Shown here: positions 21,629 through 30,781 of the stretch, piece by piece
How the letters are laid out: every line of letters begins with the position of its first letter
Numbering within the stretch: position 1 is the stretch's first letter
Position numbers and translations under genes: made by a program
Notes under the pieces: generated by a model
The model's database searches: none
What the model saw: only the letters and a program-made list of their open reading frames with translations
Told to the model about the DNA's origin: nothing
DNA from: Blastocladiella britannica
Lineage: Eukaryota > Blastocladiomycota > Blastocladiomycetes > Blastocladiales > Blastocladiaceae
Direction of reading: 5' to 3'
DNA length: 59,147 nt
NCBI GenBank assembly: GCA_025349905.2
Contig: MU624556.1
Coordinates: forward strand, 1-59,147

Positions 21629-24600
21629 TCAATTCTTGCCAGTCGAAGCTGGCGACCGCCACCACTCGACGAGCTCGAGCGTCTCCTCGTACTCGTCGCG
21701 CCACTCGGCCAGGATCCCCGACACGGCGCTGGTGCCCGACCCAATTCCGTCCTCTTCGTCTTCACTGCCCCCGTCCCCCGCCGCCGAGGCCGCCCCCGAC
21801 GACGCCATGGCCGCCGACCCTTCAGGGTCGCGGTAGTACAGCCACGCGACATCCATCCACTCGCTTCCGGCGCCGGAAGCCGACCCGGAACTGGACCCGG
21901 ACGATGACGAGTCGATCGACGCCGTGGACGAGTAGCGGCGGTGGAGGGCGCCTGGGTCGGCGCTGGTTCCGGATCCGCCGGGAGCGGCGGGGGAGTTGAG
22001 ACGCCGCTCTGCTGCATCGGTCGTCCTCAGCAGCTGCGCATGCGCTTCTGGGTACCGCGCCTTGTGCAGCGAGTTGGCCAGCTCTTTTGCATGCGCTTCT
22101 TGTTTCTATTAAATTGATATGAAGTGTCAGCAAAGTCGTGCTTACCAAAAATAAACTAATGCGTACCATGCCCTCCGCGCCCTCCGAATCCGCGTCGGTG
22201 GTCATCAAGTAGTCGTCCACCAGCTTGGGTGTCAGGTGGTGGTAAATGCGCGAAATGACCCCAATGTTGGCCTGTCGCCACTTGCGTGACATGAACGGCA
22301 TCATGGTCTTGATGAGCTTGAGGGATCGGATCATAATGTCAAAGTTGTTGAGCTCCACCAGCCGCCGCAGCACGTTGAACGCTTTCGCATGGTACAAGAA
22401 CAGCACCCGGTGCGGTTTACGGCGCACAAGCACCGCTAGTAAGTGCAGCACGTCGGCGACCGTTTGCATGGCACGGTGCGAGTACCCGCGCGGCCCACGC
22501 AGTACCTGGTCGTGCTGCGATGGACCGCCACTACTGGCAGCTGTCATCAAGGCTGGGTCTGAGGTCGGCGCACGGTCAGTGGCCAGTAGGGACCGCAAGA
22601 ACGCCGGCTCAGCCGCGTCAGGGCTGTTGGCGGATGTGGTTGCATGGTCCGTGTGCAGTCGCAGAGCTGACGGTGGCAAGGGAGGAGCGTCTGACGGCAG
22701 ATGGCTTCCACCGTCGTGCTCGCGCATCATGGACTCGAGATTCTCCACCGCTGTCAGCGTCTTGACCTGCACCGTGAGCCCATTGGCGTCCACGATGCAC
22801 TGCGCAACGTGGTCGCCCAGGACCGGATGCGCGAGTCGCATGTGCCGCACGAGCCGCAGCAGGAGCGAGGCAGCAGCGGCCGCAGGAATCTCACGGTCGC
22901 GGCGAGCTACCGCGATCGTGGGCGACGGTAGGGGCACGCGCGGTACGCCGGACGCATCCACGCGTGGAGGAGGGTAGTATCCGGCGTGCGGGACATTGAT
23001 GAGCTGGACCTTGAGCAGCGTGGCCACGAGGTCTGGCAGGATTGGAAGCAGTTGCGGCTGTTCATTTGTCAAGGTCAGTTTTCATTCTTGGTAAATATAT
23101 AAAAAAAGACATACATAGAGCGATCCTTCCAGGGCCTCAAAGTGGGCTGCCAGCGACTCGGGGTACTCCCACTCCCACATATCGACAGCGCCCGTATCGC
23201 TTCCGAGTTGCTGCGAGTAGGCGAGCTCGATCGTGGGGGCAAAGTGGGCTCGGTACGCATCGACTGCCTCCTGGATCGGCAGCGGTGGGGCCGTCTGCTC
23301 GTCGTGCGGGAGCAGCAAATGATCGTGGGACTGGACTTTTTTGCGCGCGGCGAAGGTACGGCGTGGCATCGACAATCCGCTATCATGGGTGGACGCAATA
23401 GCAGCAGCCGCGTCACTCACGTTGGTGGGCGTGGACTTGGTCGCTCGGATGCTCGACAACGGCGACGGAAGCGTTTCGACCAGCGGCTGGAGTGAGACGG
23501 CCGGGTACCGTACCGAGAGCTCAGCGTAGGCTGCGCGCAGCTCATGGTCGGTGGCCTTGGTGGCAAACGGTGGCGCGGTCGGGTCCTGCGAGGAGTTGGT
23601 GGATTGCTCGCGGTAGCCGTGGAATCGAAGTAAGGTCGCCTTGATGGATCGCAGCCGCTCTCGTCCACCAAATTGGCAGAGAAAGAGGACGTTCAGAAGG
23701 AGGACGATCTTTTGTATGTCGTAAGTGCGCAGTCCAATTAGCGGTGGAATAAAATATACCTTTTTCACAATCTCTTGGCCGATCCGGGTCCCGTCAAGGC
23801 GGACCAGCATCTTGGCAAAGTACATGAAGTACCCTCCGTCGGCCAAGTCCACGGCGATCGAAAAGTGGGCGCATGCAGCCGCATGTGAGTACATGCAGCC
23901 CAGAAGCGCCACCATGTACTGCTGCGCGTTGCGGGCAGTTTCTACCGCGGCATTAGAGGACGAGGAGGGACTGGTCGCCGATGAGCCACCGCCAGCAGAG
24001 CCCGGTTCACTGCAGCCAAATCCGCCACCACCGCCGCCTAAAAAATAGGAAGGGGGCATGGCCGGACTATCGGGACTCGAGGGTAAAGAGGACGAGGGCG
24101 AGGAAGGGTTAGTGAGCGACAATGCGACCAAGGCCGGAGCCAGCGTGCCCGCAGGCGGCGGAGCTGCCTTGAGCTCCGCGTTGGCGGCATCCCACTGCGC
24201 GACTGCATCCACGACGCGCGGCCACAGTGCCCCAAGAAGCCCACAGTTGGCGAGCGCCAAGTGAATGCGTCGCATGTCGCGTTCCCATGCATCGGCGTCG
24301 AGCTGGCGGGCGGCTGCGCCGTGGCAGGCGAAAAACAGGGGCGCGAGGGCGTCCCGCTCAAACACGCTCGCATCGGCCGCGTCCAGCTTGTCGACCAATG
24401 ACGCCAGTACGCGGCCGTACTCGCGCGGCGGCGTGTGCTGCCAGCGCTCCTCGAATGGGATCGAGCGCGGCGCGGGCGGGTCCTCGGCCGGCGCAATCGA
24501 GTAGAAATCGCACAGCTGACGGAGCAGCGAGTCGCTGTCGGTTTGCTCAAACAGGGTGAGCTGTATAATGATTTGGTAAGTATTGGCTGCTCAAGCAAAG

Positions 24601-24779
24601 CAAGTGGGGTTGCATGCGGAGGAAAACGTACGGACAGGATCGACGGCGGGGTCGGTGGCGATGGCGAGGTCGTCGTTCATTTCCCCGGGCGACACGGTCA
24701 GCATGGAGTCCGAGTAGGGGAAGCCACCGGTGGCTATTCCAGGTGCAGGTGCAGGTGCTACTGCTGTAAAGTGGTCCAT
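21629..24779 (-). CDS. STRIPAK complex subunit STRIP1/Far11 (FAM40)
   Basis: Exons 24779-24636, 24560-23760, 23708-23115, 23057-22167 and 22105-21629 encode 968 aa. The first half is the N1221 region (FEERWQHTPPREYG, PLFFACHGAAARQLDAD) and the second half the DUF3402 region: SLYPQLLPILPDLVATLLKV, VLFLYHAKAFNVLRRLVELN and FMSRKWRQANIGVISRIYHH. STRIP1 and fungal Far11/Pro22 are scaffolds of the striatin-interacting phosphatase and kinase complex, which joins PP2A to GCK kinases and controls Hippo-type signalling, cell fusion and septation. The 51-nt intron 23709-23759 has no stop and keeps frame, so it reads as coding; removing it restores VKKIVLLLNVLF, matching animal KKVLLLLW. Low-complexity Ser/Gly inserts separate the conserved blocks. 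Confidence 0.92.
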
Positions 24780-25169
24780 TTTTTGAGTTCAGTTGATAGT
24801 TTGATTTGAAGGGAGCACTCCCACTTCAAGTAAAGGGAAACCCCCCAATTCCAAAAGTGGCAACGAGGAAACAGTACGCTCGTCCAGGATCCGAGGGTGG
24901 ATCCTTCTTGCGTTGACATTTGAGGGACTGGCAAGGCTTCGAGGTGGGACTGCGAGTGACGAGGTCACGCGCAGTCAAAACTCACCCTCTGCTCTCGCTT
25001 GGTTGTGTCTGCCTCACACAACACTCACACCACACCACACAACAGACTACACGGACGGCCAGCCCGCGGTCTGTTGTTGTTGCTCATTATTATTTTCCAA
25101 GTCACCCGTCTCCCCCCAAGACCGACCATACCGACAACACTATATAAAGAAGAGAATAAGAGAAAACAA
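24780..25169. promoter_or_regulatory. Bidirectional promoter between STRIP1 and CK2 beta
   Basis: A 390-bp divergent interval. A TATA-like box tatataaa lies at 25141-25148, only about 22 nt before the CK2 beta start, followed by an A-rich leader. If functional the mRNA leader would be extremely short, so the A-rich context may matter more than TATA. No coding sequence is evident. Confidence 0.45.
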
Positions 25170-26130
25170 ATGTCCAGCATCGTCTCGGCCATGGAAACAT
25201 CCGACCTCTCCACCTCCAGCTCTGCCGCCGCCTACTGGGTCGACGAGTTCCTGCTGCGCAAGGGCAACGAGCTGTTTTGCAATGTGGACGAGGAGTACAT
25301 TCTCGACAAGTTCAACTTGACGGGCATCTCGTCCGAGGTCGAGTGGTACAACCAGGCCATGGAGATTGTGCTGGACACTGCTGGTCCGTTTCTCAGCTTC
25401 TTTTCCTTTGGGTCTATACGTACGCGTACTGAGTAAAACATGTATAAAAAAAGACCTCGCCGACTATGAAGAGCCCATTCGCCCACGCCTGCAGCACAAC
25501 TGCATCCACCTGTACGGCCTGATCCACGCGCGCTACGTCATCACTGCCCGCGGGCTGCAAAAGATGGCCGACAAGTTCCGGCGGGCCGAGTTTGGCACCT
25601 GCGCGCGCGTCGCCTGCCGCAACATGCCCGTGCTGCCCGTGGGCCTGTCAGACCTGCCCGGCGTGGCCACCGTCAAGCTGTACTGCCCGCGGTGCATGGA
25701 CGTGTACCACCCGCGGCTGCCGCGCCACGCGGTGCACGACGGCGCCTACTGGGGCACCACGTTCCCGCACCTGCTGCTGCAGACGTACCCGACGCTGGTG
25801 GAGCAGATTGACCCTCATGCCACCGCCGTTGCCGCTGCTCCCGTCGCGGGTCACCTGGGCACCGACGACCTGGTGGGCGACCGCGAGGGCCATTTCGCGC
25901 CGGCGCCCGACCCGTTCGCGGCCGACCGCGACCGCTACACCCCCAAGATCTTTGGGTTCAAGATCCACGCGCTGGCACAGGTCCAGCGCCAGCGCAACGC
26001 CGTGCGCTCCGCCCTGGAGGCACAGAAGCGCGCGAACTCGGCTGCCACCACCCCCGTCGCCGCTCCCGCTTCCTCGGAAACCGTCACGCCCATGGACGTG
26101 TCGGCGTCTCCACCCCGTACTGTCGTGTAG
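25170..26130 (+). CDS. CKB1: Casein kinase 2 regulatory (beta) subunit
   Basis: Exons 25170-25383 and 25454-26130 encode 296 aa. The start YWVDEFLLRKGNELFCNVDE, the acidic segment DLADYEEP, and the zinc finger made of CARVACRNMPVLPVGLSD and KLYCPRCMDVY are diagnostic of CK2 beta. YWGTTFPHLLLQTYPTL and IFGFKIH follow. CK2 beta dimerises through the zinc ribbon and tethers two catalytic subunits, guiding substrate choice of this constitutive Ser/Thr kinase. The protein is longer than animal CK2 beta (215 aa) because of an insert near 210-245 and a 50-residue tail rich in Ala/Thr/Pro. The intron donor is GTCCGT and the phase closes as G/AC. Confidence 0.96.
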
Positions 26131-26194
26131 CCTCTGGAACTTGCCTCTTTTCTCGTCCGCCTTTCTCAAAAAATATAAATAATATACTGCAATC

Positions 26195-27901
26195 ATGATC
26201 TCCGACGTGTACGAGCGGGTCCTGGTATTTGCAGCTTACGATACGGTCCTGATCAAGCAGGCAGCCGTCCTGTTGAAAGTCGCAACTCGAGCAGAAGCAC
26301 CGGCAGTGCTGCCAGCGGTTCTGTCGCGCGATTTCGATGTCATTTCGCCCGCCTCCTTAATCACAATTGGCCTGACCGAGTTGCTACATGGCCTCCCGTG
26401 GTACTCGTTCCCGCACCGGCTCGCAGCGGCCATTGACGCTGCATTGGCTGTCGGCGACGTACTGGCACTCGAAACCCTCTTTGCCCGCTGCCCGCCGGTT
26501 GAAACGTCGCAACACGTCCGCTTGGTGTGGAAGGATTCGGCGACCAGGGGCCACACGATCATGCACCCGAAGGCGCTCGCGTGGTACTCGCAGCACCCGT
26601 TTTTCGACTCGGATCCACCGTGTGCAGCCGCGTCCGAAGTGCGCGCGGCCATGAGAGCGAATGACCTGGATACACTGAAGGTGCTGCATCGAGCGTACCC
26701 CGAGAGCATCCGGCAAGGGGTCTCCGTGGACGCCTGCGCGGGTGGTAACATTTTAATTCTCGAGTGGCTGCTGGATGTGGGAATGCTTCACGACACTGCC
26801 GCGGTACTTCTCGCCGCCGCCACCGCTAATCATATCCACGTACTCGCCTGGTGGCGCGAGCACTTGAGTGTGGATCACGGTACACTGGACATGGAGCTGT
26901 GGATCGCGGCTTTGAAAGCAGCAACGCTGGAAGGCCATGTTCCCATCCTCCTGTGGCTTTGGGAGTACGATTCCAAGCTGCGGACCCGTTTCCTGGGCGA
27001 CCACATGGCGATGGTCCAGTTTGTGTCCAGCATCCTGCAATCAGGGTGGGCCAGTACGCTAGAGTGGTGGTGGCAGCTGACCCTTGGCCACAGCAAAGCG
27101 ACCACCGAGATCCGCCTCTCGATTTGGGAACCGATTCAGCACCGCATTCGGTTCTCGCGACTGGGCCGCTTGGAACTTGCTCAGTGGTACCTTGCCAAGT
27201 GCCGCAAGCACGATTGGTTGACACAACCGCTGGGCACGCTGGCGTCGGAGGCGGTGCGGTGCGGTGACATTCCGACTCTGGACTGGGCGTTCTCGATGGC
27301 GCGCGACGTGGTTCATTTCGACGACCCGGAACTGGTTTGCGATGCCCTTACCTGCCACCACGTCGTGTCCCTTGACTGGCTTTGGAAACACCGCCACTAC
27401 CTCGAAATCGGATGGGAATGGGGGTTCAGCAAGGTCGTTACTTCCGATGTTCCTTTACCGCTGTACATTCTTTCCTGGTGGAAGGAACATCTCGGTTTGA
27501 ATCCGCGCGAAACGGGCACCATGCTCTCGATTGCGACGACCAATAACCGGATCGACGTATTACAGTGGTGGCACGACACTTGTTCAGATTTAGTGACAGA
27601 GGCGGACGTGATCAAGTATCTGCAATCCAGCCAAACCTTGGAGACGCTTGCGTTTTGGCAAGCGCAACTGAGCGACCACGACAAACCAGCTTGGCGCCGG
27701 ACTGACGGACTGGTTCGCTCCGTCCAGTGTGGTCGCACCGCCGTCCTTTACTATTGGTGGCACGACCTCGACAACAGTATGGATGCGGCCGTGGAGGCGA
27801 CGGCAAAGTTGATGCGATCACCGACCTACCACCAACCGGCTGCCAGCATCACAAAAGTGTACTGGAACAAGCATTTTTACCCCCAATTTGAAGAGAAATG
27901 A
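26195..27901 (+). CDS. Tryptophan-rich ankyrin-like repeat protein, intact
   Basis: A single exon of 568 aa with no signal peptide or membrane segment. It is built of about 30-residue helical repeats whose core reads A(x)n-GHVPILLWLWEY, NHIHVLAWWREH, STLEWWWQLT, IPTLDWAFSMA, VVSLDWLWKH, LYILSWWKEH and IDVLQWWHDT. The spacing resembles ankyrin repeats (hydrophobic pair, then loop), but the consensus GxTPLHxA is absent and Trp pairs replace it. I do not know the function. The ruined gene at 331-3626 is a relative, so this is a multicopy family, probably lineage-specific. A plausible role is protein binding, as for ankyrin solenoids; that is inference. It starts 64 bp after CK2 beta. Confidence 0.8.
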   Translation: MISDVYERVLVFAAYDTVLIKQAAVLLKVATRAEAPAVLPAVLSRDFDVISPASLITIGLTELLHGLPWYSFPHRLAAAIDAALAVGDVLALETLFARCPPVETSQHVRLVWKDSATRGHTIMHPKALAWYSQHPFFDSDPPCAAASEVRAAMRANDLDTLKVLHRAYPESIRQGVSVDACAGGNILILEWLLDVGMLHDTAAVLLAAATANHIHVLAWWREHLSVDHGTLDMELWIAALKAATLEGHVPILLWLWEYDSKLRTRFLGDHMAMVQFVSSILQSGWASTLEWWWQLTLGHSKATTEIRLSIWEPIQHRIRFSRLGRLELAQWYLAKCRKHDWLTQPLGTLASEAVRCGDIPTLDWAFSMARDVVHFDDPELVCDALTCHHVVSLDWLWKHRHYLEIGWEWGFSKVVTSDVPLPLYILSWWKEHLGLNPRETGTMLSIATTNNRIDVLQWWHDTCSDLVTEADVIKYLQSSQTLETLAFWQAQLSDHDKPAWRRTDGLVRSVQCGRTAVLYYWWHDLDNSMDAAVEATAKLMRSPTYHQPAASITKVYWNKHFYPQFEEK

Positions 27902-27915
27902 TTTTTTTTTTTTTT
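27902..27915. repeat. T14 tract between convergent genes
   Basis: Fourteen T directly follow the stop of the repeat gene, and the last two bases overlap the stop codon of the minus-strand pseudo-helicase. Similar T tracts follow the stops at 32248 and 51589, so they may help 3'-end formation. Confidence 0.6.
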
Positions 27916-29231
27916 ACATGAGATCAGCAAAGTTCATTGGAAGCTCCTCAATTTGGATGCCAAAGCGTCTTTCGACTTCGTGGAGCAGTTCCATTTCCCG
28001 TTCTGAGATGAACCCAATTACGAGGCCGGGTCGACCAAAACGATGACTGGCGTGTCCGTTACGGACCAAATAATGATCCGCCAGCGCGGGCATGTCGTAG
28101 TTGATGATGAGCGACGCAGTGGGCAGGTTTGCCGCGTAAACACCCTGGTCGGTGGAAATCAGGATCCGGGCCGACCCAGTGTGGTATGCGCGGAGTGTCT
28201 TTGTCCTCTGCCTCTCACTTATGTCTCCGTGCTGTATTCATGGTAGGCATAAGTGTCAAAAATAAAAGAACCGAAAAAAAAGAGGGAAAGTACCATGACG
28301 ATGACACTGTGGTCCCGACCGCGCAAGTCTTGGGCAAGTCGCTCTGCCATACGACGCGAGTTGCAATAAACAATGGACTGGGTCCATGGCACGGTTTCGT
28401 ACACATCCAGAAGGGTATCCAGCTTCCACTCCTCTCGGTCCACAGTGACGTAGTACTGGCGGACGCGGTCCAGGGTCAATGACGATGACAGATCTGAAAG
28501 AACGGCCACGGGTTCTGGTGCAAAGAGCTCAATAAAGGCGGGTGGTACGGCCCTTGCCACAGCGGCGCACCGAGCGCCGGACAAGGAGCACAGTTGTTCG
28601 CGAACTGGATCGCTCCACAAGCCAGAAAGGACCTCGTCCGCGTCGCTCAGCACCACCAGCTTGACTTGGCTCAAGTCCAAATTGCTCGCCAGCTTGCAGA
28701 TCCTCTCTGGCGTGCCAATGACGATATGTGGGTTGCCGCCGGGGCCCTTGAGTAGCCTCGTAGTGACAAGACCCGCAAGGGTCGCAAAGCACCGAGCACC
28801 CAATTCGTCAGCCAGATCAACCACTACGTCGTAGATACGCGCAGCCCGCTCGCGTGTCGGCGACACGACCAGCACCTGAGCGGCATTGAGTTCTATGGAA
28901 ACCAGTTCCAGTGCAGCCACCGTAATGGCTGTCGCCACAGTGGACATGAAGTCGTCTCGTGACTGGACAAGGACGTGACCTGTCTCGCGCGCAATGGCGG
29001 ACACAATCCGTTCCTGCTTTGGATTGAGCGGCTCGTAGCTGCAGACTTTTTCCTGTAGTGAATACCAAGTCTATATTTTTCCTGTTGACGGAAAGGCGGA
29101 CCCAAGCGAGCACAATGCCTTGGCTATCGCTTCTGATTTGCTGCTAGATTTGCTGCTGCTGTCTGCGCTAATTGACGCCGGTCTCTTTGGTCAGCGACAT
29201 TTCACACCCAATCATCGAGACCGTACCTCAT
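27914..29231 (-). CDS. eIF4A-like DEAD-box pseudo-helicase with lost ATPase motifs
   Basis: Exons 29231-29227, 29182-29102, 29038-28294 and 28231-27914 encode 382 aa, about eIF4A length. Clear eIF4A homology: LGYEPLNPKQERIVSA (Q motif region), VVSPTRERA (Ia), VRQYYVTVDREEWKLDTLLD, SIVYCNSRRM (IV) and EELPMNFADLM at the end. The catalytic motifs are gone: motif I AQSGTGKT is VQSRDDFMST, DEAD is SDAD, SAT is ARA, motif V ARGID is VYAAN, and motif VI HRIGRGGR is VRNGHASH. It should not bind or hydrolyse ATP as eIF4A does. The frame is fully open and spliced normally, so it is likely an expressed paralogue with a scaffold or decoy role rather than a dead gene. The 5-nt first exon (ATG AG) is inferred; the exon 2-3 join gives LCSLGYEP, matching IYAYGFEK. 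Confidence 0.85.
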
Positions 29232-29266
29232 TTCAGAAAAAAATTCAAGTAAAAGGAAAGAGCAAA

Positions 29267-30514
29267 ATGATGGACCGCCTGCCGGACGAGCTCGCAGCAG
29301 CGGTCATCGCCGCAGCCCACCCTGGAGCCCACCTGCCCGCGTCCAGTGCCGTCTGGGCAAGGCTTGCACGCGGAAACCATGCTCCCGAGTCGGTACCTGT
29401 GGCCTGGGCGCTTTGTCTTGTCGCACAGTCCGACATCTCGATCATGGCCCGGCGCCCAAAGAATCGTAAAGTGGTTGCCCACCGCCACAGCGTCGAGCGC
29501 AACTTGTTTCCGCACACGCGTGGCCTGGACACGCCCGCCACCTGGCTCATGAAGCGACTGGTATTTGGATTGCTTGAACGCGAGTCGCTACAGGCGTCGC
29601 TTTCGCCCAAGCTGCCTGCAACTGCACTGGAGGTTCCGCCGCACCCGCTCGAGTCGCCGGCGGTGCTGGATTACTTACTGAGCCCGCACCGGTTCCGCCA
29701 ACGGCGGGTGGCCGATCAACCGTTGAACGAGGTCGTGGCAGAGTGGGATGCGCCCGCGTTGCCGACCAATGGGCGGGAATTCAATGCGCGATGGGCCGTG
29801 ACGCCGTCCGCACACTTGGCCGCCAACCTCGCCCCGCCCGCACTGCGCCCCGTTCCCGAGGCACTGCAGTTACCGGGGCTCTTTTTGTACACGTCGCGCC
29901 TCGATTTGTTTGAAGCGACGGTGCGCCGACTGCTGGCGGTGGTCCCAACCCTGGCCACTGCGCGCGCACCGCTCGCGGTATGGATGCGGCTCGGACTCGA
30001 CGACCGGGTTTGTATGCGACGGATCCTCAACCTTGCCCCACGGACCGAGTTTCGCGCAACCGATGTGACGCTTCTCATGTACTGGGCGCTGGTGGCTGCG
30101 ATGGAGGGCCAGGTCCAAGCGATCGAGTTTCTAGTGCGAGAAGCTGGTCTCGACTCGGTCGAGCTCACAAAGTGGTTGGGATTCCACGCGCCCACGATCG
30201 TCCTGTTTGGCGGGCTAGTTCAATTCAGCGCGGCCGACCGCGTAATGCCCATGTGGCACTGGCTGGTTGCACACGGGTACAAGTATCCCGAGAGTCCGCT
30301 GGACCCATTGACTGAGCTGATTGTCAATGCCGCCGAGTACCAAACGATCCGCGTCTTGTTTTTGGAGCACGACCTTCCAACTATACGTGCCATGGAGGAT
30401 CATGAGGAGCGAAGGACACGGTACAAGCCTCTTCGAGAGGTATTTGAGCGATGGGCGTCGAAAGGACACGGTGACGAGCTGCTCGCGCATCTGCACGAAT
30501 GTAATATCATTTGA
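29267..30514 (+). CDS. Unknown protein, possible F-box-like start and ankyrin-like repeats
   Basis: Single exon, 415 aa, starting MMDRLPDELAAAVIAAA, which resembles the beginning of an F-box (LPDEL). The rest has helical pairs such as LFLYTSRLDLFEATVRRLL, LVAAMEGQVQAIEFLVREAG and MWHWLVAHGYKYPES that look like degenerate ankyrin repeats and recall the tryptophan-rich family at 26195. No enzyme motif, signal or membrane segment. The ATG at 29267 is chosen because it follows an A-rich leader like those of neighbours; an earlier in-frame codon exists but lies in the divergent promoter. If the F-box is real it would be an SCF ubiquitin-ligase adaptor; I cannot confirm it. Confidence 0.7.
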   Translation: MMDRLPDELAAAVIAAAHPGAHLPASSAVWARLARGNHAPESVPVAWALCLVAQSDISIMARRPKNRKVVAHRHSVERNLFPHTRGLDTPATWLMKRLVFGLLERESLQASLSPKLPATALEVPPHPLESPAVLDYLLSPHRFRQRRVADQPLNEVVAEWDAPALPTNGREFNARWAVTPSAHLAANLAPPALRPVPEALQLPGLFLYTSRLDLFEATVRRLLAVVPTLATARAPLAVWMRLGLDDRVCMRRILNLAPRTEFRATDVTLLMYWALVAAMEGQVQAIEFLVREAGLDSVELTKWLGFHAPTIVLFGGLVQFSAADRVMPMWHWLVAHGYKYPESPLDPLTELIVNAAEYQTIRVLFLEHDLPTIRAMEDHEERRTRYKPLREVFERWASKGHGDELLAHLHECNII

Positions 30515-30781
30515 CTGAATATACGGCGTTTACTTTGTTTCGGCGCGAATGAGTCAAGCGGTGTGTGTCCAGTGAAAATTTGATCGTCCGATGTGCATGT
30601 GTCCAATCTCTGATACTCGTGTCCACCCAGCAATTCGATTATCTTGTGTCCGAAATGAACAAAAAAGGGTGCGTTCCCTCCCTCACTCCGGTCTCGCTTT
30701 CTTTTATAACTCAGTTGACGGGTTTTCTCACCCAAAACCGCTCAACACAAAACAATACAAAACAAACACCCATCATAAGAA
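30515..30781. other. Intergenic region before the GTPase gene
   Basis: 267 bp, AT-richer than coding sequence, with an A/C-rich leader (caaaacaatacaaaac) just before the GTPase start. No gene or clear TATA box recognised. Confidence 0.5.

Noticed and set aside
23709..23759. The 51-nt in-frame stretch in STRIP1 as coding
   Set aside because: It begins GTATAT, ends AAAG, is AT-rich, and its removal restores the family sequence KK-IVLLLN.
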